From the NCBI GenBank assembly GCA_021160245.1, contig JAGHCW010000135.1:1-21947 (forward strand): a stretch of DNA of 21,947 nt, written 5' to 3'. Source of the DNA: a bacterium (GTDB taxonomy: Bacteria > B130-G9). The position numbers and the translations under genes are program-made. How positions within the stretch are numbered: position 1 is the first letter of the stretch; every line of letters begins with the position of its first letter. Of the stretch, positions 1-8,814 are shown piece after piece. The notes below the pieces were generated by a model, which was not told where the DNA came from, searched no databases, and was given only the letters and a program-made list of their open reading frames with translations.

Positions 1-251
1 AACATACCCCGCCCGTTAGTGAGTTCCTCTATGTGGTCTATGCTACCGATATTGGCGGTATTACCGCTCCCACTTCTGTCGCTTGCGATCTCCCATTTCT
101 CAGAGATAAAAAACTGGAAGTGCCTAATGACCGACGTTATGGAGTTCATCTGTTCCATTTGGAGTACTCTTGTTTCCTCAAGTCTTGGGTCACCTGTTCT
201 TGAATAGATTATCCCTAAACAGAAATGGGCCATATATTCAGAATATGGGAA
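1..251 (-). pseudogene. C-terminal continuation of the EcoRV-like endonuclease, downstream of the in-frame stop (runs off the window)
   Basis: Directly after the TAA at 252-254, the same minus-strand frame stays open to the window edge and still reads as EcoRV. FPYSEYMAHFCLGIIYSR aligns with YPFDQYIAHWIIGYVYTR, and SEKWEIAS aligns with QDKWVIAG. GSGNTANIGSI aligns with the EcoRV recognition loop GSGNTTNIGSI (residues 182 onward), which contacts the GATATC site. The stop sits exactly where one residue (Val in EcoRV) is expected, with no frameshift, so a single base change can explain the break. The remaining 40 or so C-terminal residues lie outside the window. I read this as a recently broken gene. 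An assembly error is the main alternative; a split two-chain enzyme or stop readthrough is less likely. Confidence 0.8.
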
Positions 252-680
252 TTAAATGTTTTTTGTGCTGTTGCGATCTATGAAGTATTGGCCGTGCGAT
301 CCCAGGGTGAATCCATTGCAGAATCCTGGATAGTCCTTCAACCGATAGGTTGTTTTGATATCTAAAGCGAATTTTACACGCGCGTCCTGTTTCGAAACAA
401 ACGATAGGTCAGGATAGTAATTCTGGTGGTCAGCGAGCACGATATAGTAGCCAGCTTGGTTGGCGAACTCCAGCAATTTGGGGAAAAGATGGATTTCAAT
501 GATTTTGGAGACGATCTTTGTGTCAGCCGATATCGTGTAGAGGTTCTTATAGACGTCAATGAACCCCTTTATCGTCCATTGCTTGTCATCGGCTTCCACA
601 TAAGAAATCAAACTCTCGACAAAAGCCGAGAGGCTCGCCTTGAACTCAGCCTTCATGGCATCCTTATTCTCTGTCGGCAT
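252..680 (-). CDS. EcoRV-family type II restriction endonuclease, N-terminal part ending at an in-frame TAA
   Basis: This 142-residue frame aligns with the first half of the EcoRV endonuclease (245 residues, cuts GATATC), compared with the EcoRV sequence from memory. The catalytic set is intact: E62, D91 (in NYYPD) and D107/K109 (in ALDIKTTY) match EcoRV E45, D74, D90 and K92, all at a constant offset of 17. DTK before the first glutamate and QN before the YPD motif also match. The conserved FTLG...STKNI stretch follows, and the frame then stops with TAA at 252-254, where EcoRV continues. The ATG at 680 has an AGGGGAG Shine-Dalgarno about 7 nt upstream. Taken alone, the product has the active-site half but lacks the recognition loop and C-terminal subdomain, so it is unlikely to cut DNA. 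The rest of the gene is in the same frame at 1-251. No companion methyltransferase lies in the window. Homology is very likely; whether any protein is functional is open. Confidence 0.85.
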   Translation of the reverse strand: MPTENKDAMKAEFKASLSAFVESLISYVEADDKQWTIKGFIDVYKNLYTISADTKIVSKIIEIHLFPKLLEFANQAGYYIVLADHQNYYPDLSFVSKQDARVKFALDIKTTYRLKDYPGFCNGFTLGSHGQYFIDRNSTKNI

Positions 681-740
681 AGCCCGTCTCCCCTGTCGCG
701 CCCGTTCGAGGGCATTGAATCAAACCCACCGAGGAGAATC

Positions 741-761
741 AGCCAGAGATTACCTCTGACT
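741..761. repeat. Imperfect palindrome upstream of the EcoRV-like gene
   Basis: Arms AGCCAGAG (741-748) and CTCTGACT (754-761) pair at 7 of 8 positions around a 5-bp centre, about 60 bp before the start codon at 680. Restriction genes are often controlled by a small C protein that binds such dyads, but no C gene is visible here. A role as an operator is only a guess. The rest of the 681-833 spacer shows no convincing promoter or terminator. Confidence 0.3.
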
Positions 762-833
762 GCAATCTCAAGACAGACATTGGGACCTTCGCAGCCCAAC
801 CGCAGGCCGCTGGGCCCTCCGCATTCAGGCCTC

Positions 834-2141
834 TCAATCGATGACGAGGTCAAACACGTCTATTGGGCCGATGAAATTCATCGTGTCTCGTAGTGTAATC
901 GCGGCATAGAACCGATAAGTTCCTGGCGGTATGAGCGACGCGTAGCCCTCAGCTATGACGCCGTCAAAGCCAAAGCCTCGGAAAAGGTCAACGGGGTACG
1001 GGTCCATGACATTGCTCCAATGTGGCCAGAATTGCAGTTTGCCGTTGAGCTCCATCGCCACGTACACATCTACGCAAAGAGGCTCGCCCGAGTTTTCCAG
1101 CCTTGCTCCGGCCATGATCTTCGAGCCACTTGCCATATTGATGAGATATATCGATTGTGACGGTGGGCCATCGCCAGAGATACGCGTGAGTCCATTCGGG
1201 TGTCTCAGCCAAACGTTGCCCGAATGATCGATTAGCATCTGCCTTATGTCGGTGCTCAGTATTCCGCGGGACGTGTCGAAGAGCTCGGTAGCGTCTCGGG
1301 CAAAGTGAGCCACGAAATGATCCGAGGCCGCCCAAACGGTCCCATCCGCGGCGACAACCAGATGATTGTACATCGGTTCTTGTTCGTAGAACTCTGGATA
1401 GTGGCCGGAGAAGGTCATGATCTTCCTGTCGGAAAGAAACCAGAGCGTGTCGTTTCCATCCAGCGTGGCGGGATAGCTTGCATCATTGGACACGCCGTAT
1501 CCCTGACTGAGCCTCTCCAACACGGTTCGGGTCCCAAGATGCACGAGCGAGACGCCATCCCCCTTTACGCCCAGCCAAGCTTTCTCTATCGAGACAATCA
1601 GGGCGGAATTGATCGGGCCGCCTGGGGGAATGTATCTGCTTATCGGCTCGGAGGACGAAAGCTCGACAATCTCGGAGGTCTCGGGCTCATCCTCGCCGTC
1701 CCAAAGCACGGTGAATAGGTTCCCTCGCGCGTCGAACTGCAGTCCGTCGCAGCCCGTAGATTGTGGAATCTCGAGGCCCGAATACGAGAGTCCGTTCTGC
1801 TCATTGAAATAATATAGGAACCTCTGACATGAAATCCCATCTTCCGCTCCCTGCTGAAAAACAAGCATCTGCCCTGATGGGCTGAAATAGACGTCCGCGC
1901 CAAAGTCCTGAAGCAGGGCGATGTGTCCGTTGAATGGGACATCCGAAACCGCATCACCGAGTACTTTCACGATTCTCGGAGGGTGCCCGAGGCAGAGCCA
2001 GACCGCGCCATCATGCCCAATCCCCATCTCGTGTGTGGTGTCCTCCCCCTCAAGGAACGTCGTAATCTCTTGTGCCGAGATCGGCGCCACAATCAAGATA
2101 ACTGCAAACAGAGAAATGTTCAGAAAACCCCACCTTCGCAT
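834..2141 (-). CDS. Secreted seven-bladed beta-propeller protein with C-terminal module
   Basis: The product is a predicted exported protein of 435 residues with no recognised enzyme motif. A signal peptide (MRRWGFLNISLFAVILIVAP, then ISA before the probable cleavage) opens the protein. Seven propeller-type repeats follow, marked by DG/SG-x-V/L-W-like turns near residues 44, 88, 138, 184, 229, 266 and 307, a spacing of about 37-50 and enough for one propeller. Residues about 329-435 form a module shared with three neighbours, including VDVYVA (357-362) and FWPHW (371-375). The open frame extends upstream to 2255 into the previous gene. ATG 2141 was chosen because GGAGGAG lies 6 nt before it and the signal peptide starts there. 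The gene lies 61 bp after the large subtilase on the same strand and may be cotranscribed with it. Such propellers commonly bind ligands or proteins; the partner is unknown. Confidence 0.82.
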   Translation of the reverse strand: MRRWGFLNISLFAVILIVAPISAQEITTFLEGEDTTHEMGIGHDGAVWLCLGHPPRIVKVLGDAVSDVPFNGHIALLQDFGADVYFSPSGQMLVFQQGAEDGISCQRFLYYFNEQNGLSYSGLEIPQSTGCDGLQFDARGNLFTVLWDGEDEPETSEIVELSSSEPISRYIPPGGPINSALIVSIEKAWLGVKGDGVSLVHLGTRTVLERLSQGYGVSNDASYPATLDGNDTLWFLSDRKIMTFSGHYPEFYEQEPMYNHLVVAADGTVWAASDHFVAHFARDATELFDTSRGILSTDIRQMLIDHSGNVWLRHPNGLTRISGDGPPSQSIYLINMASGSKIMAGARLENSGEPLCVDVYVAMELNGKLQFWPHWSNVMDPYPVDLFRGFGFDGVIAEGYASLIPPGTYRFYAAITLRDTMNFIGPIDVFDLVID

Positions 2142-2178
2142 GGCCATCTCCTCCCATTTGCCTAATACGAAAACACTC

Positions 2179-2194
2179 CGTGCAATCCAGCACG
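2179..2194 (-). terminator. Weak hairpin between the large subtilase and the propeller gene
   Basis: On the minus strand CGTGC and GCACG form a 5-bp stem with a 6-nt loop, soon after the stop codon at 2203-2205. A TTTT run follows 5 nt beyond the stem. The stem is short and the T run displaced, so at most this attenuates transcription into the downstream propeller gene. Confidence 0.25.
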
Positions 2195-2202
2195 ATTGAG
2201 AA

Positions 2203-5200
2203 CTAATAAACGTAAACGCCCTGTTTTGCCGCGTCCGTCTGCCCAGCGCCATCAATTACCTCAACCGCCACTTCGAATCCCCCGGAATATGGAAACCTCA
2301 TCTCCATGATCGGCGACTGACCATAATCGGAATCCCACAGACCATCAGCATCGAAGTCCCATCGGAACCGCAGCCCGTCCATCGGGGTGATGTCGTCAAA
2401 CGAGGCGGAGGCGTCAAAAATAACCGGCTCGTCCACCGCGGCGATCATCGGTGATGCGCCCAAAGACGCGTAGGGATGAAGGTCAAACTGAGGAACGATG
2501 CTGAAGCCTTTTCGCGCCGGCCCGCAGACCACCTCGCCCGATAGGTCGTAGAGCACAACTTCCGCGAGCCAAAAGCCCTGAAGGCTCATCGCCTGATCGA
2601 GATCGCTTATCACAGTATTCACGATGGGGAGCATCAGCGGCTCCTTCTGCGCGAAATCAACAGACATGAAGCTCGGCAAGGCTGACCAGTCGGGGTAATA
2701 TGCTGATATTCCCCCTGACGAGATAAGGCCACAGGTCAGAAGATACTCTTCGCCAATGAGGTTCCCCGGCGTTATTTTGAGGCTTATGTCCACCGGGCTG
2801 TTGACCCTAAACTCCTGCGAGTTGCAGTAGAGTTTGATCTTCGGCTCGCACCCCATATCACCTATCAGCGTAAAGTCATCGACGCATGTGTATCCTACCG
2901 GGGCATCGGAGCTTGACTTCGCCCTGAACCTAAACCTGCACTTCTCGGAATTCGTCGAGAATACGGCTACAACCCGATTCCATCGCCCGTCAACATGATG
3001 AGCCATGTCAAATGGTGTGATATCCACCCACTGATCTCCGGGATATGGCGCCGCCTCAACCGACATTGGGACAAAGGTTGACGAGTGCTTCTCATAGAAG
3101 CTGATGGTCATTGCGTCGGAAGCCCATAGAGGCTGGGACATCAGGACGGCGTCTAGCCGCCCAACGTCTTTCTTGCGTTCCGCCTTGAAATAGCCGGCTT
3201 CACCGTCAGCGCCCGCACTCGCACACCACTGCCAGATATCCTCATCCGGCCGATAGACATCTTTCACCGAGCCGCGCATCCACCCATCAGAGTCTGAATA
3301 CGTCATGTGATATTCTATGCGTGGCTGGCCCATCGTGGTAAAAAACTCCTCCTCTTCCGAGTCGTTCGTCGCGACGTTCCCAACCGTATCGAACATGTTT
3401 ATGATGAAATGATAATCCTCGCAAGCCCTCATACCGGGAATCAACATGGAGAAATGCTCCTGTGGCCCACCGGCGTCAAGCGAGGCGCTTTCACCCAAGT
3501 TCACCGCCTCATAGCGCAAAAAGCACGTCACCGGTCTTGAGACGTCCCAAGACGCCAGAACATGATCGGCGCCAAGCTGCTGCGCGCGGAAGCTCACAAT
3601 CTCGGGCCTTTCGCAATCCGCCCAGGCCCGCTGCATAAGCATCAACGGTGTCTTTTCAGCACCGTGCTCCTCGTCCAGATACACAGCCGTCAGGCAATCG
3701 TTGCTTTCCACTTTGATCGAAGCTCGCGTTCCTATCGCATCGCCATCTGTAACCTCAATGCTTCCGACGAAAACTGCGCTGTCGCAGCCCTGTTCATTGA
3801 GCGTCAAAGTAGCGCTATCACCGGCAAAGAGAGATGAAATACTCACCTCAGATGTCTCAGTCACATCCGGGTCGCGATTCAGGTCGAGGTCGATGACCTC
3901 AATGCCGAGCTCCGAACCGCAACACCCAACGAACTTCTTATCAAGCTCAAGCGTCCCGGAATGACAGTCCCAGAGACCATAGATGACAAGATCATCCAAG
4001 TACCAGCCCTCATCGGTGGTGGAGTCGTCCGTGTGCATTCTGAATCGAAGTGCGGAAGGCTCATCGAATTCGGGCAAGTCTATTTTCACCTCCTGCCAAC
4101 TATTAGAATACCCGTTAAACGTCTCAAGCTTCTTCCAGGACGATCTGGTCGGATCGAATACCTCCACATAACCATAGTCATAGCCGCTCTCAAGCGAGTA
4201 GTACGTCTGGAAGGTCAACTTGGACCCCTTCAGCCACGACATCGAATCCAGCAGAAGTACAGAATCCGACATGTCGAAGTAATTGCCGCTTTCTCTGCCC
4301 CAGAACCAAGAGTGGGACCCCGATTTGCTCCTGCGCTCGGACAGGTGCCAGAGGTCCTGGCCATAATTCGCTTCATGAGTCCAGACGCCCTCACCTTGCT
4401 CACAGTCGTCGTCGAGGACTGTAATCGCGCGCAGCGTCTCGAATTCGTAGAAAGAACCATTATTATCGAGCAGACGGTAGTTGCCTACAGCGTCCCACAT
4501 CTCAAGGTAAAACTCGTATGTGGCGCATTCCTCAAGATTGACCACATTGACCTCGTGCGAGGTGTGGAAATTGATGTCATCCATCATCACAATCAGGTTC
4601 TCTGAATCCACAAACGTCAGAGAGCATCGACTCAAGGTGTCTGTACTCCATTGGATGCAGGCGACTTCTGCCGATGCGTAGAGAATCTGATAATCCAGAA
4701 TCACTGGCGCCTCGCAGTCCAATTCAACTGAGGCAGTTGGATATTCATCGACGGGCCCCACAGGGGAGGGGTCCACGTATGTCAGAACAAGCGAGTCGCC
4801 GTGCTCAACCCGAATTGTGCCAGGCGTGCCATCGGACGAGAGAGAAACCTCGCCGCAGAAGCGAGGTGAGTCCGTCGAAACCTCAGTCAATGAGACGCTC
4901 GTCTCATAGCCATCGGGCATCCTTGTTAGATCGATGCTGACACTCTCCGCCGATTGCGGGTCCACGCCCAAGTCGCTATCCATCAGCGTTACAAGCACCG
5001 TTTGGCCGCAATTATAGAGGCTATTGTCTGTTTGCAGCACTCCCTTTGTGCAGTCGCCCCTCGATAAGATATAGCAGTCGTCGATGTAGCAACCCTCGTC
5101 CGTGGTGTAGCTGTCAGAGGTGAACCGGAACACAATGCTGATTGTTTGACCTTCATAATCGCCAAGCGCATATTGGAATTGACGCCATTCACGGTCATAA

Positions 5201-8200
5201 CCCGTAAACGTAAGCTCATGTATCCTAGCGTCCTGACCGTCCTGCCTGACGTAAACGCGCAGATAGTCGTAGTTCGCCTCTGTGGCATACCAGGTCGTGA
5301 ACATCAGCTTCGCGTTGGGGCCGACCAGAATCTCTGGAGATATAAGGTCTGTTCTCCAGCCATTGCCATATCCCCCAGATGACTCGGCGCCGCAGTACCA
5401 GGAGCCGCTGCCAGTGATGGCCTTGCGCGTGCTTCTGTGCCACACCTCGCCACTCGGCGCCTCGGAGAACCAGCCGTCGCTTTCGAATGGCTCGCCACCT
5501 GTATAGGCTTCGGTCATTGAAGTGGAGGTCTCGAACATGTAGAACTCGCCGGCGTTGTCATAGACTGAGATGTTGCCGTACATGTCCGTCAGCGTGAGCT
5601 TAAAGAAGTAAGATGTGCATTGATAGAGATTGTCTATATATAAGTCGTGCGCATTATTGAAGAACTCGCCACTTTCGACCGTAGCCGCATCTTCAGGAAT
5701 GTCCCAGCAGTCGATCACCGCGGAGCATCGCTCGTTCGCCTCAACATGGAAGCATATCCGGCCAGGGCCATCTTCCTCAGCTGTGAGCTTCTCAAGAGAA
5801 GGCCCCAAACAGTCGGTAGTGGCGAAACACCACGCAAGAACATCTGTCCCGCCCATGCCATCATCCGCATCTGTGTAAAGCGCTCCAAAAACATCGTCAT
5901 GATGGACCTGAAGGGCGCCGGGAGCAGGATTCTCAATCGGGGTGAGCATGAATGACCCCTCAAAGAAGCCAAGCTTGTCCTCAACGGGCAGTAATTCGAC
6001 TTTGATACTGTCCTCAGGCTCGTAGCTAGTCGAGACCCAAACCGACGCCGCAGTCGCCTCTGCGAGGTCTATGTCGCCAAGAGTAACGTCCACCTCAGCA
6101 TCGCAACGATATGTGGCCTCTGAGAAACGAACCCAGCCCCTCGGACCGACATCCAACGCGTTGTCAATCAAAAGCGAGAATGGCTGGCCTAATCCGTCAG
6201 TACCCGGCGTGGCGTCGGTCGTAAGCTGGTGCGCCACAACTCGTATCTGATACTGGACGTCTGGATGCTCTATGAAGACACACTCCACGTTATTGAGCCG
6301 ATCAGCAGAGCCCCCCGGGCGCGAGAATCCATTCTCGAAATTGTTGCCCGAATAATCCTGCCAGCTGGCGTCAGTGACGCTCAGGTCGAGATCGTTCACA
6401 AGCGCCGGCTGAGCATGAAGCGCGCCGGGAGGGTCCGTCCAGACGAGTGTAATCCTCAGCGGCTCGTCGATTGAGGCGGGGTTGATCGTGATAAGAAACT
6501 CCTCGCCCGTCTCCGTCAGCTCGACCTCCTCATCAAAGAATACGCGCTCCCTGTCCGGGTCGAGCATTCTCAAGAGATCAATCCTTCCCCAACCCTCGTT
6601 ATTGTTGGGTATTGCCGTGTTGCCCGGGTCCGGCATATCGATAGCGGTCCCGACCATAAAAGCGTGAACCATCGACGGAGACGGGACCATATCTGTCTCA
6701 CCCTTAAGCATCTCAACAAGCAGCGCCGCGCTGCCGGCCGCCGCCGGACAAGCCATACTCGTCCCAGAACAGTATTCGTGAAAATCGCCAAAGCTGCCAT
6801 AACACCAGCCGGGATACGACTCTGAGGAGAGCGCCGAGATTATGCAGTCGCCGGGCGCGCACACATCCGGCTTCAGCCGGCCATCCTCGCACGGCCCGCG
6901 CGAGCTGAAATCCGCAACACTGTCAAAATTATCGCAGCCCTTCTCCGGCCGCTGATTCTCTGTCGCGCCGATGATTATCGTGTTTTTCGACTCGCTCGGC
7001 GAGCCAATTGTGCCGGAGCCCGGTCCGTCGTTGCCCGCCGCCCTAATGGCAATCAGCCGCTGGGTTCCGGCCAGCCCCGGGTCAACATCGAGCATTCCCT
7101 CATCCCACTCGATGCAGGTGGTGGTATAGCCCTGATCCGAATAGTAACCATCTCCCCAACTGTTGCTCTGAATCAAGGCCCCCGCTGCATACGCATCGCC
7201 TATGATCTCCATCGTCGAAACCGGTGACCAAGTCGCCAGAAGATTCTGGTTGACAATAAGCGCTTCTGGGGCGATGCCGAGGCCGACCTCGAAGCCGGCA
7301 GAATCCGTTACCGAGCTCCCGTTGTTCCCAGCAACAACGCCTGCACAGTGCGTCCCGTGGCCATCATAATCCCGGCCCGAGTTCCCCTCGTAGTCCACGA
7401 CGTCGATCACGCGGCCGCGAAGGTCTGCATGCATATTGTCAAAGTCCGTGCCCGTGTCAACTCCCGTATCGCAAACCGAAACGGCAACCCCCGCGCCCGA
7501 GAGACCAACCTGCTGAAGGAATTCACGATAGCCAACCGCCGTCTGACCATCGTCACCCCTCCGAAGACTCATGATCGAATCCTGCATCTCATCGACCTTC
7601 TCAGGCCTAGTATAAAGACCGATAGCCAGCACACCGTCAATGGCGGCAACATCCGGAACGTACCCTGTGTCGCAGCGGAATTGGAGAAAGACTCTGGATG
7701 CCGTCAGTGCGGGCTCACCGAGTATCTCACCGAACTCGCTGAGCTTCTGCATCGTACTCTGGCAAGATTCAGTCTTGTGAAGATGCACATTCAGAATCTG
7801 CTCACCGAGCGGCTCAAGTAAAACGCGCTCGACCTTAAAAGCTGGCTCAAACGGAGCAACTGCCCGCACAAAGGGCAACCGCGACATCTCCCCTACTGAC
7901 ATCGCGCCGCGCTTCACCAAAACGCCATAGTCAGGCACAAACTGAACAAACTCAGCGCCAGAAGACTTCAAGGAATCCAGAAAGTCGCTCCTTAATGGGC
8001 CTATGTATTGGACGATGACATATTGGGCGGCCCCGGAACCTTTCTTCGAACTACTCAAAGCATCTGGCATTGCCGGAAGGCCCTCGACTGGGTCAAAAGA
8101 ATAGCCCGCGATCTTCAGATGAATGCTCTCAGAAATCGCCTCATAGACGACACCTGCCGAGCTCAAGGAAGCCAAGTTTTCAGAAGCCAGCCTCGCTAGA

Positions 8201-8403
8201 ACAAACGAGCCGTAATCGATCACAACACGGTCCGGGTCATCAATCACGTCTGGCAACGCGCCTCGCGCATCCCGCTTAACGATGATGAGTTCATGCCCTT
8301 CGTTACCGAGGCTCAATGCGCTCTGGGCAAAGCCCCCCCAACAGACCACGCAAAATAGAGCGAGCAGCAGGCAACTAAAACGATGTGAGGAATTGGTAGG
8401 CAT
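2203..8403 (-). CDS. Giant secreted subtilisin-like (S8) protease with three repeated domain triplets and a PKD domain
   Basis: A 2066-residue exported serine protease. From ATG 8403 the order is: signal peptide (1 to about 28); propeptide-like region (about 30-290); S8 catalytic domain (about 300-615) with Asp312 (CDTGVD), His349 (DGHGTHCAG), oxyanion Asn458 (AAGND) and Ser549 (SGTSMACP); and a P-domain/pre-peptidase-like sandwich (about 620-755, ITLVWTDPPG, NDLDL). Then comes a unit repeated three times (about 766-1117, 1118-1482, 1483-1855). Each unit has a Cys-containing beta domain, a fibronectin III-like domain and a jelly-roll/MAM-like domain ending in a DD motif (GCYIDDCYI, GWYLDDLVI, TCVDDFTL). 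The shared C-terminal module (about 1856-1972) and a PKD domain (about 1975-2066, FRWDFDADG) end the protein. The open frame reaches 8523, but GAGGAG 7 nt before ATG 8403, the signal peptide and a promoter at 8494-8520 favour the shorter start. Many paired cysteines suggest disulphides outside the cytoplasm. The substrate is unknown. Confidence 0.95.
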   Translation of the reverse strand: MPTNSSHRFSCLLLALFCVVCWGGFAQSALSLGNEGHELIIVKRDARGALPDVIDDPDRVVIDYGSFVLARLASENLASLSSAGVVYEAISESIHLKIAGYSFDPVEGLPAMPDALSSSKKGSGAAQYVIVQYIGPLRSDFLDSLKSSGAEFVQFVPDYGVLVKRGAMSVGEMSRLPFVRAVAPFEPAFKVERVLLEPLGEQILNVHLHKTESCQSTMQKLSEFGEILGEPALTASRVFLQFRCDTGYVPDVAAIDGVLAIGLYTRPEKVDEMQDSIMSLRRGDDGQTAVGYREFLQQVGLSGAGVAVSVCDTGVDTGTDFDNMHADLRGRVIDVVDYEGNSGRDYDGHGTHCAGVVAGNNGSSVTDSAGFEVGLGIAPEALIVNQNLLATWSPVSTMEIIGDAYAAGALIQSNSWGDGYYSDQGYTTTCIEWDEGMLDVDPGLAGTQRLIAIRAAGNDGPGSGTIGSPSESKNTIIIGATENQRPEKGCDNFDSVADFSSRGPCEDGRLKPDVCAPGDCIISALSSESYPGWCYGSFGDFHEYCSGTSMACPAAAGSAALLVEMLKGETDMVPSPSMVHAFMVGTAIDMPDPGNTAIPNNNEGWGRIDLLRMLDPDRERVFFDEEVELTETGEEFLITINPASIDEPLRITLVWTDPPGALHAQPALVNDLDLSVTDASWQDYSGNNFENGFSRPGGSADRLNNVECVFIEHPDVQYQIRVVAHQLTTDATPGTDGLGQPFSLLIDNALDVGPRGWVRFSEATYRCDAEVDVTLGDIDLAEATAASVWVSTSYEPEDSIKVELLPVEDKLGFFEGSFMLTPIENPAPGALQVHHDDVFGALYTDADDGMGGTDVLAWCFATTDCLGPSLEKLTAEEDGPGRICFHVEANERCSAVIDCWDIPEDAATVESGEFFNNAHDLYIDNLYQCTSYFFKLTLTDMYGNISVYDNAGEFYMFETSTSMTEAYTGGEPFESDGWFSEAPSGEVWHRSTRKAITGSGSWYCGAESSGGYGNGWRTDLISPEILVGPNAKLMFTTWYATEANYDYLRVYVRQDGQDARIHELTFTGYDREWRQFQYALGDYEGQTISIVFRFTSDSYTTDEGCYIDDCYILSRGDCTKGVLQTDNSLYNCGQTVLVTLMDSDLGVDPQSAESVSIDLTRMPDGYETSVSLTEVSTDSPRFCGEVSLSSDGTPGTIRVEHGDSLVLTYVDPSPVGPVDEYPTASVELDCEAPVILDYQILYASAEVACIQWSTDTLSRCSLTFVDSENLIVMMDDINFHTSHEVNVVNLEECATYEFYLEMWDAVGNYRLLDNNGSFYEFETLRAITVLDDDCEQGEGVWTHEANYGQDLWHLSERRSKSGSHSWFWGRESGNYFDMSDSVLLLDSMSWLKGSKLTFQTYYSLESGYDYGYVEVFDPTRSSWKKLETFNGYSNSWQEVKIDLPEFDEPSALRFRMHTDDSTTDEGWYLDDLVIYGLWDCHSGTLELDKKFVGCCGSELGIEVIDLDLNRDPDVTETSEVSISSLFAGDSATLTLNEQGCDSAVFVGSIEVTDGDAIGTRASIKVESNDCLTAVYLDEEHGAEKTPLMLMQRAWADCERPEIVSFRAQQLGADHVLASWDVSRPVTCFLRYEAVNLGESASLDAGGPQEHFSMLIPGMRACEDYHFIINMFDTVGNVATNDSEEEEFFTTMGQPRIEYHMTYSDSDGWMRGSVKDVYRPDEDIWQWCASAGADGEAGYFKAERKKDVGRLDAVLMSQPLWASDAMTISFYEKHSSTFVPMSVEAAPYPGDQWVDITPFDMAHHVDGRWNRVVAVFSTNSEKCRFRFRAKSSSDAPVGYTCVDDFTLIGDMGCEPKIKLYCNSQEFRVNSPVDISLKITPGNLIGEEYLLTCGLISSGGISAYYPDWSALPSFMSVDFAQKEPLMLPIVNTVISDLDQAMSLQGFWLAEVVLYDLSGEVVCGPARKGFSIVPQFDLHPYASLGASPMIAAVDEPVIFDASASFDDITPMDGLRFRWDFDADGLWDSDYGQSPIMEMRFPYSGGFEVAVEVIDGAGQTDAAKQGVYVY

Positions 8404-8493
8404 CATTTCTCTCCTCGTATGATTGGATGCAGATAGCTCAGGCATAAACTCTGCTCCGTAATATACATTGTGGCCGGCGAGACGCAGGAGTAA

Positions 8494-8520
8494 ATTATAC
8501 AAACCTCGCTGAAATGTCAA
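8494..8520 (-). promoter_or_regulatory. Predicted sigma70-type promoter for the giant subtilase gene
   Basis: On the minus strand TTGACA (8515-8520) and TATAAT (8494-8499) both match consensus, but the spacer is 15 bp rather than 16-18. Transcription would begin near 8487, leaving a leader of about 85 nt before ATG 8403. This argues against the longer open frame starting at 8523. Confidence 0.5.
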
Positions 8521-8799
8521 CACATATCAGCGCTGGGCCGGTCAAAAACGGGCTCCCCATCCAATAGGTGCAGGACGGACTTTCTGGGAGACCGTCCCAT
8601 AGGTTGTATATGCTGTTTATGTAAGGGCAGGCCCTGTCTCCGTCGATCTTTGTACTAGGGCAGACTCAAAGCCAATCCCTACATCGTGGTACCGTCGTTG
8701 AGTTCATCTGTGCCATATTCTATCGAAAACCGACCTATCAGACTGCCTTTCTTGGGTTGTTCATCGAATGCTCGCATCTGATTTTGCCGGAACGCAATC

Positions 8800-8814
8800 T
8801 CGATTGACAATCGA
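8800..8814. repeat. Perfect 15-bp palindrome over the -35 element (possible operator)
   Basis: TCGATTGACAATCGA has 7-bp arms around a central A and contains the TTGACA of the predicted promoter for the 8879 subtilase gene. A dimeric repressor bound here would block RNA polymerase. No regulator gene is visible in the window. Confidence 0.4.

Noticed and set aside
252-254. TAA read as sense (altered genetic code)
   Set aside because: plsY ends with TAA at a normal family length, so TAA is a genuine stop in this organism.
653-853. 66-residue minus-strand frame before the restriction gene (possible C protein)
   Set aside because: It has no helix-turn-helix pattern, overlaps both neighbours in other frames and has biased, low-information composition.
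426-893. 155-residue plus-strand open frame over the restriction gene
   Set aside because: It is antisense to the EcoRV-like gene and its upstream spacer, lacks a ribosome binding site and shows no recognisable family.
3961-4605. 214-residue plus-strand open frame inside the giant subtilase gene
   Set aside because: It is antisense to a strongly supported coding region, with no motif and no start signal.
8404-8523. N-terminal extension of the giant subtilase to 8523
   Set aside because: It would place the start within the predicted promoter and put 40 residues before a good signal peptide.
8573-8597. GGACGG/CCGTCC hairpin as a terminator
   Set aside because: The loop is 13 nt with no T run, and no gene ends there.
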